Part shown: piece after piece, positions 1 through 5,905 of the stretch
How the letters are laid out: every line of letters starts with the position of its first letter
How positions within the stretch are numbered: position 1 is the stretch's first letter
Assembly: GCA_018609965.1 (NCBI GenBank)
Contig: JAHENP010000336.1
Location: 1 to 5,924, forward strand
Direction: 5' to 3'
Length of the DNA stretch: 5,924 nucleotides
Source of the DNA: Haloferacaceae archaeon
Lineage (GTDB): Archaea; Halobacteriota; Halobacteria; Halobacteriales; Haloferacaceae
Translations under genes and position numbers: made by a program
The notes under the pieces: model-generated
The model's database searches: none
Seen by the model: the letters and a program-made list of their open reading frames with translations, nothing else
What the model was told of the DNA's origin: nothing

Positions 1-198
1 GAACACGTCGGTGCCGACCACCAACACTACGCGGTCGGTGTCGGCCGAACCGCTGGCTGCTGTATTGTCTGGTGTGTCACAGCCGGTGTCGCCGACGAGA
101 GGGGCTGTGGACGCTCCGGCGGTGAACGAACCGGTAGCCCGCCACTCCGACTGATCCTCGTCTCGTGACCGAGTGCGGGTGAGGAACTGCTTTCCCAC
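1..198 (-). CDS. Partial leftward ORF, 5' end only (possible exported protein)
   Basis: Reading leftward from a GTG at 198, this frame stays open for 66 codons to the window edge. The product starts MGKQFLTRTR and ends DRVVLVVGTDVF. Its third codon positions are mostly G or C, and the Asp/Thr/Ala/Ser-rich composition fits a haloarchaeal protein better than the competing frames, one of which is Cys-rich. The layout loosely recalls a haloarchaeal Tat lipoprotein: a KQFL motif where RRxFL would be expected, a Gly/Ala/Ser-rich stretch, a single Cys at residue 40, then a Thr/Ser/Asp-rich linker and a beta strand. However, the twin arginine and a good lipobox are missing (GDTGC precedes the linker). 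In-frame GTGs at 222 and 219 are alternative starts that would overlap the neighbouring gene. It would be divergent from the dehydrogenase, 33 nt apart. I do not recognise a family. It may be a real gene, a decayed one, or noncoding. Confidence 0.35.
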   Translation of the reverse strand, partial: MGKQFLTRTRSRDEDQSEWRATGSFTAGASTAPLVGDTGCDTPDNTAASGSADTDRVVLVVGTDVF

Positions 199-231
199 CC
201 GTTGAAGTACGACCGTCACCACCTGCGTATC

Positions 232-1041
232 GTGTCCGACACAGACGACGGCGCGGCGCTGGTGACGGGCGCCTCCAGCGGGATCGGTGCGGCGTTGGCG
301 TTGGAGGCGGCCGCAGACGGCTACGATCTCCTGTTGACGGCTCGTCGTGAGCAACGACTCCGCGACGTGGCCAGCGAGGCTCGCCAGGAGTACGGTGTCG
401 CGACGACGGTGCTCCCACAAGATCTCGCGGCTCCGGACGGTGTCGCACGGCTCCACGACCGGGTCGCGGAGACGGACCACCGGGTCGACAGACTCGTCGA
501 CAGCGCCGGCTTCCCCACCTACGGACCGGTCGCAGAGACGGCACCGGAACGGCTCCGTGACCAGGTGCGGGTGAACGCGACCGCGACTGCGGAGTTGGCC
601 GGGCGGATCGCACCCGAAATGGCCGACCGCGGCGCGGGCGGGATCGTGCTCGTCGGCTCGGCGGCGGGCTACTACCCCGCGCCACGGGCGGCGACGTACG
701 CCGCGAGCAAGGCGTTTGTCAACTTCTTTGCCCGCGGGCTGGCCGCAGAGTTGGAGCCACAGGTGACCGTGTCGGTCGTCTGCCCGACGGCAGTCGACAC
801 GGAGTTCGTGGAACGCGGTGGGATGGCCGACAGCGGTGTCGACGACGGGCTGACACACGACCCCGTCGATATCGCGCGGACGACGTGGGAGCAACACCGG
901 GCCGGCGAGCGCGTGATCTTCCCGGACTGGAAGGACGCCGCCGTCTGTCAGTTCCCGCGACTGCTCCCACACGAGACGATCACGTCGTTCGGTGCCGACG
1001 CGTTCGATCAGGGGACGTTCCCGTTTCTGTCGGACGACTGA
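232..1041 (+). CDS. Short-chain dehydrogenase/reductase (classical SDR, NADP-type)
   Basis: A cytosolic oxidoreductase of about 269 residues, the usual length of a single-domain classical SDR. Numbering from the GTG at 232, the cofactor motif TGASSGIG lies at 12-19. Arginines follow strand 2 (LTARRE, about 35-40), which in this superfamily favours NADP(H). The conserved Asp of the QDL strand is near 64. The catalytic set is Asn115 (RVNA), Ser143 (VGSAAG) and Tyr156/Lys160 (YAASK). The usual NNAG motif reads DSAG at 90-93, followed by FPTYGPV as in DltE/YqjQ-like SDRs. CPTAVDTEF (about 184-192) is the cofactor-closing segment. I prefer GTG 232 over the in-frame TTG at 202 because TTG starts are rare and the 10 extra residues are atypical of the fold. 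No Shine-Dalgarno is visible. A weak TTGAAGTA about 27 nt upstream could be a TATA-like element for a leaderless mRNA. The substrate cannot be told from sequence. The gene converges on the membrane-protein gene, leaving 19 nt. Confidence 0.93.
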   Translation: MSDTDDGAALVTGASSGIGAALALEAAADGYDLLLTARREQRLRDVASEARQEYGVATTVLPQDLAAPDGVARLHDRVAETDHRVDRLVDSAGFPTYGPVAETAPERLRDQVRVNATATAELAGRIAPEMADRGAGGIVLVGSAAGYYPAPRAATYAASKAFVNFFARGLAAELEPQVTVSVVCPTAVDTEFVERGGMADSGVDDGLTHDPVDIARTTWEQHRAGERVIFPDWKDAAVCQFPRLLPHETITSFGADAFDQGTFPFLSDD

Positions 1042-1060
1042 CCGCTCTGTGGCCGTCGGC

Positions 1061-1918
1061 TCACGGCGCTTCGTCGGTCGCCGGCTCGACGACACGGTCG
1101 CGGAACTCGCGGTAGACGGCGACCGAGAACGGCCAGTACACCGCGCTGAACAGCCCCGACAGGAGCAGCCCGCCGGCTTGGAGCGCGAGCACCTCTGTCC
1201 CCGACAGCGCCGGCAGCCACTCGACAGTCTCGGCCAGCGACAGCGTGTCTGCCCCGCCGGTCCCCGCACCACCCAGCAATCCGACGACACCAGAGAGCCC
1301 GGCGACGAAACTGAACCCGAACACGACCACCCCGTAGCCGAGCATCCCGGGGAAGTTCCCACGGACAACGGCGAAGCTCCGCCGGAAGGCGTCACCGACT
1401 GATTGGTCGTCGAGCACGATCGCGTGTCCGAAAAAGTGGACGAACAACAACGGCACGACGAACACGACGAACAACAACACCAGAAACGCGAGCGCCCCGA
1501 GCACGCTGACGCCGGTGCCGCCACCGCCCAGAACGATACCAACCCCGATGAACAACCCACCGATCAGAAACACCACGAATCCGACGACACTGAACACGGC
1601 CGCGACAAACAACAGTCCGAGGTAGCCGACGAACACGCCGACGGCGTGGTCTTGGACACCGGCGACGAAGCTCCCGAGATCCCCGCCGCCGTCGAGTGCG
1701 TCCCCGGCGAGCGTGATCGCGCCCGCGAGCACGATCGGCCCGACCACGAAGGAGACGACTGACGACACCAGCGAGACCGTAGACGGGGCGGCTATACCTC
1801 CCTGTTGTGTCACCAGCGTCGGGATCTGGAGTACAACGACTGCAAACGACACGAGCAACAACGACGGTGCCGTCCGGACGGCACCAACCGCTTCCGAGAG
1901 TGAGCGCACGATGACCAT
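1061..1918 (-). CDS. Polytopic membrane protein, DUF7847-like
   Basis: A 285-residue integral membrane protein with about six hydrophobic segments, near residues 17-37, 47-72, 90-117, 118-166 (a long stretch with a Gly-rich turn, probably two helices), 191-217 and 244-265. There are short polar ends and almost no soluble domain. Between the middle and late helices, IVLDDQSVGDAFRRSFAVVR precedes GNFPGMLGYG. This cytoplasmic-loop pattern (a VxDAFxxS-type helix, then RGNF and a new membrane segment) is one I associate from memory with haloarchaeal DUF7847 proteins and the related glycerophosphodiesterase membrane-domain families. No catalytic motif is visible and the role is unknown. The ATG at 1918 is chosen because the frame extends upstream to 2056 only through an Arg-rich non-protein-like stretch that overlaps the transporter's 3' end, and a promoter lies 27 nt before this ATG. 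The gene follows the ABC transporter after 83 nt and converges on the dehydrogenase. Confidence 0.88.
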   Translation of the reverse strand: MVIVRSLSEAVGAVRTAPSLLLVSFAVVVLQIPTLVTQQGGIAAPSTVSLVSSVVSFVVGPIVLAGAITLAGDALDGGGDLGSFVAGVQDHAVGVFVGYLGLLFVAAVFSVVGFVVFLIGGLFIGVGIVLGGGGTGVSVLGALAFLVLLFVVFVVPLLFVHFFGHAIVLDDQSVGDAFRRSFAVVRGNFPGMLGYGVVVFGFSFVAGLSGVVGLLGGAGTGGADTLSLAETVEWLPALSGTEVLALQAGGLLLSGLFSAVYWPFSVAVYREFRDRVVEPATDEAP

Positions 1919-1940
1919 ACCGTTCGGTTTCAGACGAGAT

Positions 1941-1950
1941 ACTTTAATCG
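1941..1950 (-). promoter_or_regulatory. TATA-like promoter for a leaderless transcript
   Basis: On the minus strand this reads CGATTAAAGT, the most AT-rich spot in an otherwise GC-rich gap. Its centre is about 27 nt upstream of the ATG at 1918, so transcription would begin at or within a few bases of the start codon. Leaderless mRNAs of this geometry are common in Halobacteria. No Shine-Dalgarno precedes the ATG, which agrees. Just upstream on the minus strand the pentamer CAGTC occurs twice in tandem, about where TFB or a regulator would contact. Whether that has meaning is unknown. Confidence 0.6.
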
Positions 1951-1978
1951 ACTGGACTGTCTCACTCACTGCGGGTCG

Positions 1979-2000
1979 GCGCTGTCGCTTTGGCGACCGC
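1979..2000 (-). terminator. Small hairpin directly after the ABC transporter stop
   Basis: GTCGC and GCGAC form a perfect 5-bp stem around a 4-nt loop (1984-1997). A further GCG/CGC pairing outside a 2-nt bulge extends it to 1979-2000. It starts two bases past the transporter stop codon. No T-run follows, so it may shape the 3' end or protect the mRNA rather than terminate transcription. It is short and could arise by chance in GC-rich DNA. Confidence 0.3.
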
Positions 2001-2001
2001 G

Positions 2002-3984
2002 TCACTCCGACTCGACACGGTCGAACGGGTCGGCCTCCCCAGACTGGGCGGCCCACAGGGAGGCGTACTCGCCGGAGGCGGCAAGCAGCTCCTCGTGGGT
2101 GCCGCTCTCGACGATCTCCCCGTCGTCCAACACGACCACTCGGTCGGCGCTCTCGACGGTCGAGAGCCGGTGGGCGATGACGAACGCGGTGCGGTCCGCG
2201 ATCAGCCGGTCGACACCGGACTGGATCTCCTCTTCGGTCTTGGTGTCGACATCGCTGGTCGCCTCGTCGAAGACGATGATCGCCGGGTCGTTCAGCAGTG
2301 CCCGGGCGATGGCAAGTCGTTGGCGTTGCCCGCCGGAGAGTTTCACCCCGCGTTCGCCGATCTGTGTGTCGTACCCCTCGGGGAGTTCCCGGACGAACTG
2401 GTGGGCCGCGGCCGCCCGGCTGGCGGCGACGATCTCCTCGCGGTGTGGCGGGCGCTCCGAGTTGGCTCCACTCGTCTCGTCTGTCCCAGTGACGAGTGTG
2501 TCGTCGTCTCCAGCCACGAGCGCCTCCTCACCCGTCTCGGCGGCGAGCGTCTCGTCGTCGCCGTACGCGATGTTCTCGGCGACGGTGCCCGAGAACAGGT
2601 ACGGGTTCTGTTCGATCACTGCGACCTCCCCGCGCAGACGTTGGAGGTCGTACTCCCGGACATCAGCGTCGTCGACTGTCACCCGGCCCGCGTCGGCGTC
2701 GTGGAACCGCGGGACGAGTTTCACCAGCGTCGACTTCCCAGCGCCGGTCTCGCCGACCAAGCCGACGGTCTCGCCCGGTTCGACATCCAGTGAGATGTCG
2801 TGGAGCACCTCCTCCTCGTCCGTGTAGCCGAACGAGACGTTCTCGAAGGCGACGGCGCCGTCGACCGTCGCCGGGCTGTGTGGGTCTGCAGGCGTTGTCA
2901 GCGTCCGTTCGCGGCCGAGCAGGCCGAACACGCGCTCGGCGCTGGACTTTGCCTGTTGGTACTTGTTGGCCGACCGGCCGATCCGTCGCATCGGCGAGTA
3001 GAGCCGACGGAGATAGAGGAAGAACGCCGCGAACGCGCCCGTCGAGACGAGCGCCTCCCCGGGCGCCGAGGTGACGATCGACCGCCCACCGAGATACAGC
3101 ACGATCACGAACACGACGCCGGTGGTGAACCGGAGCGCCGCGAAGAACGCCCGCCGGATGCGGAGCGCGCCGACCTGTTCGTCGTGGTACGTCTCACTCT
3201 GTGCCTCGACGCGACCCAGTTCGAAGTCGTAGCGGTCGAACGCCTTCACCACCGCGACACCGCCGAGGTTGTTCTCCAACCGGGCGTTCAGCCGACTCAC
3301 CGTCTCCCGGATCGACTTGTACCGCGGCTCGATCGCCCGCAGGAACAACGCGCTGGCGACCCCGACCAACGGGACGGGCGCGAGCGCGACGAGTGCCAGC
3401 GTTGGGGAGTAGTACCACAACACCAACGAGATCCCGCCGACGGTGGCGACCACCCGGATCGCCTGTCTGAACTCCGTGTTGAGGAACTGCTCCAGTCGGT
3501 TCACGTCGCTGTTGAGGATCGACATCATCCCGCCGGTCTGGTGGTCCGCGAAAAAGCCCATCGACAGCCGTTGGAGGTGGTCGTAGCTGTCGTTCCGGAG
3601 GTCGCGTTGGATCTTCTGTGCCGACGACTGCAACAGATACCGGGAGGCGAACCGTGTCACTGACCGCACCAGATACGCGAGCACGGCGATCACGACCAAC
3701 CGTTCCAACAACACCAGCCGGGCACCCTCGCCGACGACTGCTGTACCCGGGAGCAGCCCCACGTCAGCGAGCAGCCCCGGACTCCCAGTTTCGAGGACGA
3801 TCCGGTCGATTGCCGTCGCGACGACGATCGGCGGGATCAGCCGCGACACGCGGGTCAACACGGCCGCGAGGATACCGACCAACAACCGCGGCCAGTACCG
3901 CGTCGCGTACCGCAACAAGCTGACCATCGGGTGGCCGTCGACGTTCTCCCGGACGTTCTCGAAGCCGCCGTGGCCGTCACTCAC
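2002..3984 (-). CDS. ABC transporter, type-I exporter half-transporter (TMD-NBD fusion)
   Basis: A 660-residue half-transporter of the MsbA/multidrug type, expected to homodimerise or pair with a partner in the cytoplasmic membrane and export a substrate with ATP. Residues about 30-345 form the transmembrane domain: hydrophobic segments near 32-60, 90-112, 173-193, 194-216, 280-302 and 310-330, with the usual long helical loops. The ATPase has an A-loop Tyr387, Walker A GETGAGKST (411-419), Q-loop Gln459, signature LSGGQ (549-553), Walker B IIVFDE with catalytic Glu574, a D-loop reading SDVD (577-580) and switch His605. All key residues are present. About 35 residues longer than I expect between NIAYG and EEIVAA (roughly 476-514), the chain carries an Asp/Glu/Thr-rich insertion. 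The GTG start is the first possible one after an in-frame stop 9 nt upstream, and GGGGTGA lies 6 nt before it. Substrate unknown; multidrug or lipid are guesses from the family. No partner half-transporter is in the window. Confidence 0.95.
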   Translation of the reverse strand: MSDGHGGFENVRENVDGHPMVSLLRYATRYWPRLLVGILAAVLTRVSRLIPPIVVATAIDRIVLETGSPGLLADVGLLPGTAVVGEGARLVLLERLVVIAVLAYLVRSVTRFASRYLLQSSAQKIQRDLRNDSYDHLQRLSMGFFADHQTGGMMSILNSDVNRLEQFLNTEFRQAIRVVATVGGISLVLWYYSPTLALVALAPVPLVGVASALFLRAIEPRYKSIRETVSRLNARLENNLGGVAVVKAFDRYDFELGRVEAQSETYHDEQVGALRIRRAFFAALRFTTGVVFVIVLYLGGRSIVTSAPGEALVSTGAFAAFFLYLRRLYSPMRRIGRSANKYQQAKSSAERVFGLLGRERTLTTPADPHSPATVDGAVAFENVSFGYTDEEEVLHDISLDVEPGETVGLVGETGAGKSTLVKLVPRFHDADAGRVTVDDADVREYDLQRLRGEVAVIEQNPYLFSGTVAENIAYGDDETLAAETGEEALVAGDDDTLVTGTDETSGANSERPPHREEIVAASRAAAAHQFVRELPEGYDTQIGERGVKLSGGQRQRLAIARALLNDPAIIVFDEATSDVDTKTEEEIQSGVDRLIADRTAFVIAHRLSTVESADRVVVLDDGEIVESGTHEELLAASGEYASLWAAQSGEADPFDRVESE

Positions 3985-3990
3985 CGCCGG

Positions 3991-3997
3991 TCACCCC
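3991..3997 (-). promoter_or_regulatory. Shine-Dalgarno-like site before the ABC transporter
   Basis: GGGGTGA on the minus strand ends 6 nt before the GTG at 3984, a workable ribosome-binding spacing. It supports that GTG over the internal Met at residue 20. A second purine-rich run, GAGGAGG (4015-4009), lies about 24 nt upstream of the start, too far to serve it. I found no TATA-like element in this gap. Confidence 0.45.
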
Positions 3998-4072
3998 AAT
4001 CGGAACTGCCTCCTCGACCCCCCGCAACCGTCTCGTAGCCGTCACCGGCCAAACTGTCGCGTCTCGCAAGAT

Positions 4073-4101
4073 CTGTTCTCGTCGCCTCGGCGACGAAACA
4101 G
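4073..4101 (-). terminator. Long hairpin in the gap between surface-protein and ABC genes
   Basis: The arms 4073-4086 and 4089-4101 pair over 13 bp with one bulged base (C4078). The core GTCGCC/GGCGAC closes on a very short loop. It sits about 50 nt past the surface-protein stop and about 90 nt before the transporter start, so it could be the 3' end of the first transcript or leader structure of the second. No T-run follows on the minus strand. This is the strongest structure in the window. It is stronger than a smaller GCCG/CGGC stem at 4038-4049. Confidence 0.5.
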
Positions 4102-4109
4102 TTGTGATG

Positions 4110-4128
4110 TCGGCACGCTGTGTGCCGA
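4110..4128 (-). terminator. Second hairpin after the surface-protein stop
   Basis: A perfect 7-bp stem (TCGGCAC at 4110-4116 with GTGCCGA at 4122-4128) closes a 5-nt loop. It lies about 20 nt past the stop codon and 8 nt from the longer hairpin, so the two would fold as a tandem pair in the 3' untranslated region. The spacing suggests transcript ending or stabilisation. Confidence 0.45.
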
Positions 4129-4144
4129 GAGCGTGGAACGTCCC

Positions 4145-4157
4145 CCGTCTCAGACGG
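4145..4157. repeat. Perfect palindrome spanning the surface-protein stop codon
   Basis: CCGTCT and AGACGG flank a single central base, and the TGA stop of the leftward surface-protein gene lies in its middle. A 1-nt loop cannot form as written, so as RNA it would open to a weak 4- to 5-bp stem. As DNA it is a 6+6 inverted repeat that a dimeric protein could bind. It may be coincidental. Confidence 0.3.
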
Positions 4158-5892
4158 AGAACGCCAGTTCGACGGCGTCGTCGAAGTCTAGGTCGCCGTC
4201 GCCGTCGAAGTCGAGTGCAGCGATCTGTCGGTCGGTCAAGCCGTCCGTCTCGGCGAACGCCAGGTCCGTGGCGTCGCCGAACGTCACCTCCCCGTCGCCG
4301 TCGATGTCCTCGTAGAGACCGTCACCGTCCGGGTCGGTCGGCCGTCGGTCACCGACGCCCGGAAGCCCGGTGTCGAACGGGTGGGTCTCGACGACCAACG
4401 GCGACGACCGGATCTCTGCCGGCACCGCAGAGCCGTTCTCTCCCGTTAGATCGTCTACCGACACGGACAGTCCAGACTCGCCGCCTGTCGTGTCGGTGAA
4501 CGCGATCTCCCCGAGCACCACCGACTCGTCGCCCGGCTGAACGGAGTCGGCGAAGTCTGCCGCCCGGAACGTCACCGTCTCGTCGGTCTGTTCGACCACC
4601 TCGAAGGCGTTCCCGCCGACCGCGCCTGCCGACACGTTGTCGACGGTCGCGACCGACGTGTTGTCGAGAGTGACGGTCACCTCGAACGTCTGGAGCCCGT
4701 TGGGTGCCTCCGAGAGGGTGACGTTCGCGGTCGCTGGCTCGTCTTCCATGACTGACTGTGGTTCGACGCTGACGACCGGGTTGTCGGCAGTTTCGAAGGA
4801 GCCGTACTCGTTCCAGACATGAAGCCCACCGTCCCAGTGTTTTCCACCCCACTTGCCTTGACTGATACGAAGTTCTTCTCTTGGCCCGGCCGGTGTCGTT
4901 ACTCCGATGAACTCGCGAGTCGCCGAACCCCACCAGTCACCCGCAGTGACGTGGTACGCGTAGAGTGCCGAAACCGGGTTGTTCGCCTCAACAGTGCTAT
5001 TTTCGGACACGCTGAACTTCTTTGTCTGCCCAGTGTCGAGCGATGCTGTCCGGACGTTGGTGCCATCTGTTCGTTCGACAGTGACTTCGGTACTGTCCTC
5101 AGTTGCAGTAATGTAGACACCACTCTTGCTCGTCGGGTTCTGCGCGTTGTAAGACGGTTCTCCAGGGATCTCGTAACTCGTCTGTGCCTGCGAGGCCGGA
5201 AGTAGCGTCGCCGTGTACGTGTTGCCGAGGTTACTCCAGCGACTCCGCTTTGCGACGACGTGAATCGCATTTTCGGCACTGAGATGTGCTCCACGCGCCG
5301 TGTCGGTGACACTGATCGTCTCGCCGGCAGCGACAGAGCGCGTCGTCTCGTAGCTTCCGTCGGCGTCGGCGTCAACCTGCACCTCAGTGTCTCTCGCCGG
5401 CGTCACCCATAGTGCCTCTGCGTCGATTGGCGAGTAATACTCCGTGCCCGCCTGTCGATCACTCAGCAGTCCGTAGCTCATCCGGCCGTCCTCGTAGGCG
5501 CCGAAGTCCGCAGAACCATGTTTGTACCTGAGCGCGGCTGGCGCCGTCGATGCGACGACCGCACCCTTGCTCGGCGTCTGGATGCCCGTCGTCTCACCCT
5601 GATCGAGAGTCACGTTCTGTTCGAACGTGCCGTCAGCGTCGGCATCGATCGCCACTGTCGTCTGCGGACTCTGTGCCTGGACAGACAATTTTGAGCCCCA
5701 TGCGCTCGCCGCTTTCTGCTCGTTCAGACTGAACGGTAGTCTGTAACTGTACGCAGGATTATCCGTGTCGATATCCATCGCACTCGTCTGTGCCTCCGTA
5801 GACACTGTCTCTCCGCCCGTAGCCCCGCCGACCGGGATCGAGCTGAGGAGCAACAACGCCCCGAACACGACTGCGAACGTCTTCCGTCTCAT
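4150..5892 (-). CDS. Secreted surface protein with repeats, cohesin-like domain and dockerin
   Basis: A 580-residue exported protein. Residues 1-26 are a Sec-type signal peptide: Arg-Arg-Lys, hydrophobic core FAVVFGALLLLSS, then a small-residue region ending around GGATG. There is no lipobox Cys and no cysteine anywhere. Residues 77-316 contain three related beta-rich repeats whose pattern (ITATEDSTEVTV, a GxT strand, NNPVSALYAY) recalls IgGFc-binding-like domains; that link is inference. Residues 372-502 look like a cohesin-type domain (VSVEPQSV, TFEVTVTLDN, LGEIAF). Residues 517-580 are a type-I dockerin: DPDGDGLYED, then calcium loops with ligands at D529/D531/D533/D540 and D561/D563/D565/D572. 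Six N-glycosylation sequons (N93, N298, N390, N411, N419, N486) fit a cell-surface glycoprotein. It lacks a PGF-CTERM-type anchor, so it is probably held by protein contacts or released. The ATG has a consensus ribosome site 7 nt upstream. Codon use in the middle is less GC-rich than at either end. The binding partner is unknown. Confidence 0.9.
   Translation of the reverse strand: MRRKTFAVVFGALLLLSSIPVGGATGGETVSTEAQTSAMDIDTDNPAYSYRLPFSLNEQKAASAWGSKLSVQAQSPQTTVAIDADADGTFEQNVTLDQGETTGIQTPSKGAVVASTAPAALRYKHGSADFGAYEDGRMSYGLLSDRQAGTEYYSPIDAEALWVTPARDTEVQVDADADGSYETTRSVAAGETISVTDTARGAHLSAENAIHVVAKRSRWSNLGNTYTATLLPASQAQTSYEIPGEPSYNAQNPTSKSGVYITATEDSTEVTVERTDGTNVRTASLDTGQTKKFSVSENSTVEANNPVSALYAYHVTAGDWWGSATREFIGVTTPAGPREELRISQGKWGGKHWDGGLHVWNEYGSFETADNPVVSVEPQSVMEDEPATANVTLSEAPNGLQTFEVTVTLDNTSVATVDNVSAGAVGGNAFEVVEQTDETVTFRAADFADSVQPGDESVVLGEIAFTDTTGGESGLSVSVDDLTGENGSAVPAEIRSSPLVVETHPFDTGLPGVGDRRPTDPDGDGLYEDIDGDGEVTFGDATDLAFAETDGLTDRQIAALDFDGDGDLDFDDAVELAFSV
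4945..5664 (-). repeat. Three diverged protein-level repeats in the surface protein
   Basis: Residues about 77-124, 168-216 and 268-316 share one pattern: a TxVxV strand, a turn, a strand with GET or GQT, then a strand carrying SAENAIHV- or NNPVSALY-like sequence. Copies 1 and 2 both contain DADADG followed by a TFE or SYE, a DxDxDG-type calcium-loop motif. Copy 3 has lost it (VERTDGTN). DNA identity is low, so this is an old duplication rather than a recent one. Copy boundaries are by eye. Confidence 0.6.
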
Positions 5893-5899
5893 GCGACAT

Positions 5900-5905
5900 C
5901 CTCCC
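5900..5905 (-). promoter_or_regulatory. Strong Shine-Dalgarno for the surface-protein gene
   Basis: GGGAGG on the minus strand ends 7 nt before the ATG at 5892, a near-consensus match to the 16S rRNA anti-Shine-Dalgarno at ideal spacing. It fixes the start and implies a 5' leader, unlike the membrane-protein gene. Only 19 nt of further upstream sequence is visible, so the promoter is outside the window. Confidence 0.75.

Noticed and set aside
202..231. TTG start giving the dehydrogenase 10 more residues
   Set aside because: TTG is a rare start, and GTG at 232 gives the usual short N-terminus before the TGASSGIG motif.
77..685. Leftward ORF of 202 residues opposite the dehydrogenase
   Set aside because: Its Arg/Pro/Ser-rich product lacks any domain, and it lies opposite a clear SDR gene, so it is an antisense shadow.
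1042..1060. GCCGTCGGC mini-palindrome between the convergent genes
   Set aside because: Four-base arms around one base cannot form a useful hairpin and are common in this composition.
1403..1762. Rightward ORF of 119 residues, extremely rich in His, Glu, Asp and Gln
   Set aside because: It is the antisense of the membrane-protein gene; hydrophobic codons read backwards give charged ones. No start signals.
1919..2056. Extended start for the membrane protein at 2056
   Set aside because: The extra 46 residues are Arg/Pro-rich, overlap the transporter's 3' end, and lie upstream of the mapped TATA-like element.
1990..3663. Two long rightward ORFs end to end in one frame (267 and 287 residues)
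   Set aside because: They are codon-aligned antisense of the ABC transporter. High GC3 on the coding strand removes stop codons from this frame. No family motifs.
3979..3994. A five-codon upstream ORF (GTG at 3994) overlapping the transporter start
   Set aside because: Too short, and the nearest GAGGAGG is about 14 nt away; nothing beyond chance supports translation.
4349..4933. Leftward ORF of 194 residues inside the surface-protein gene
   Set aside because: Arg-rich out-of-frame shadow of the acidic cohesin/dockerin coding region.
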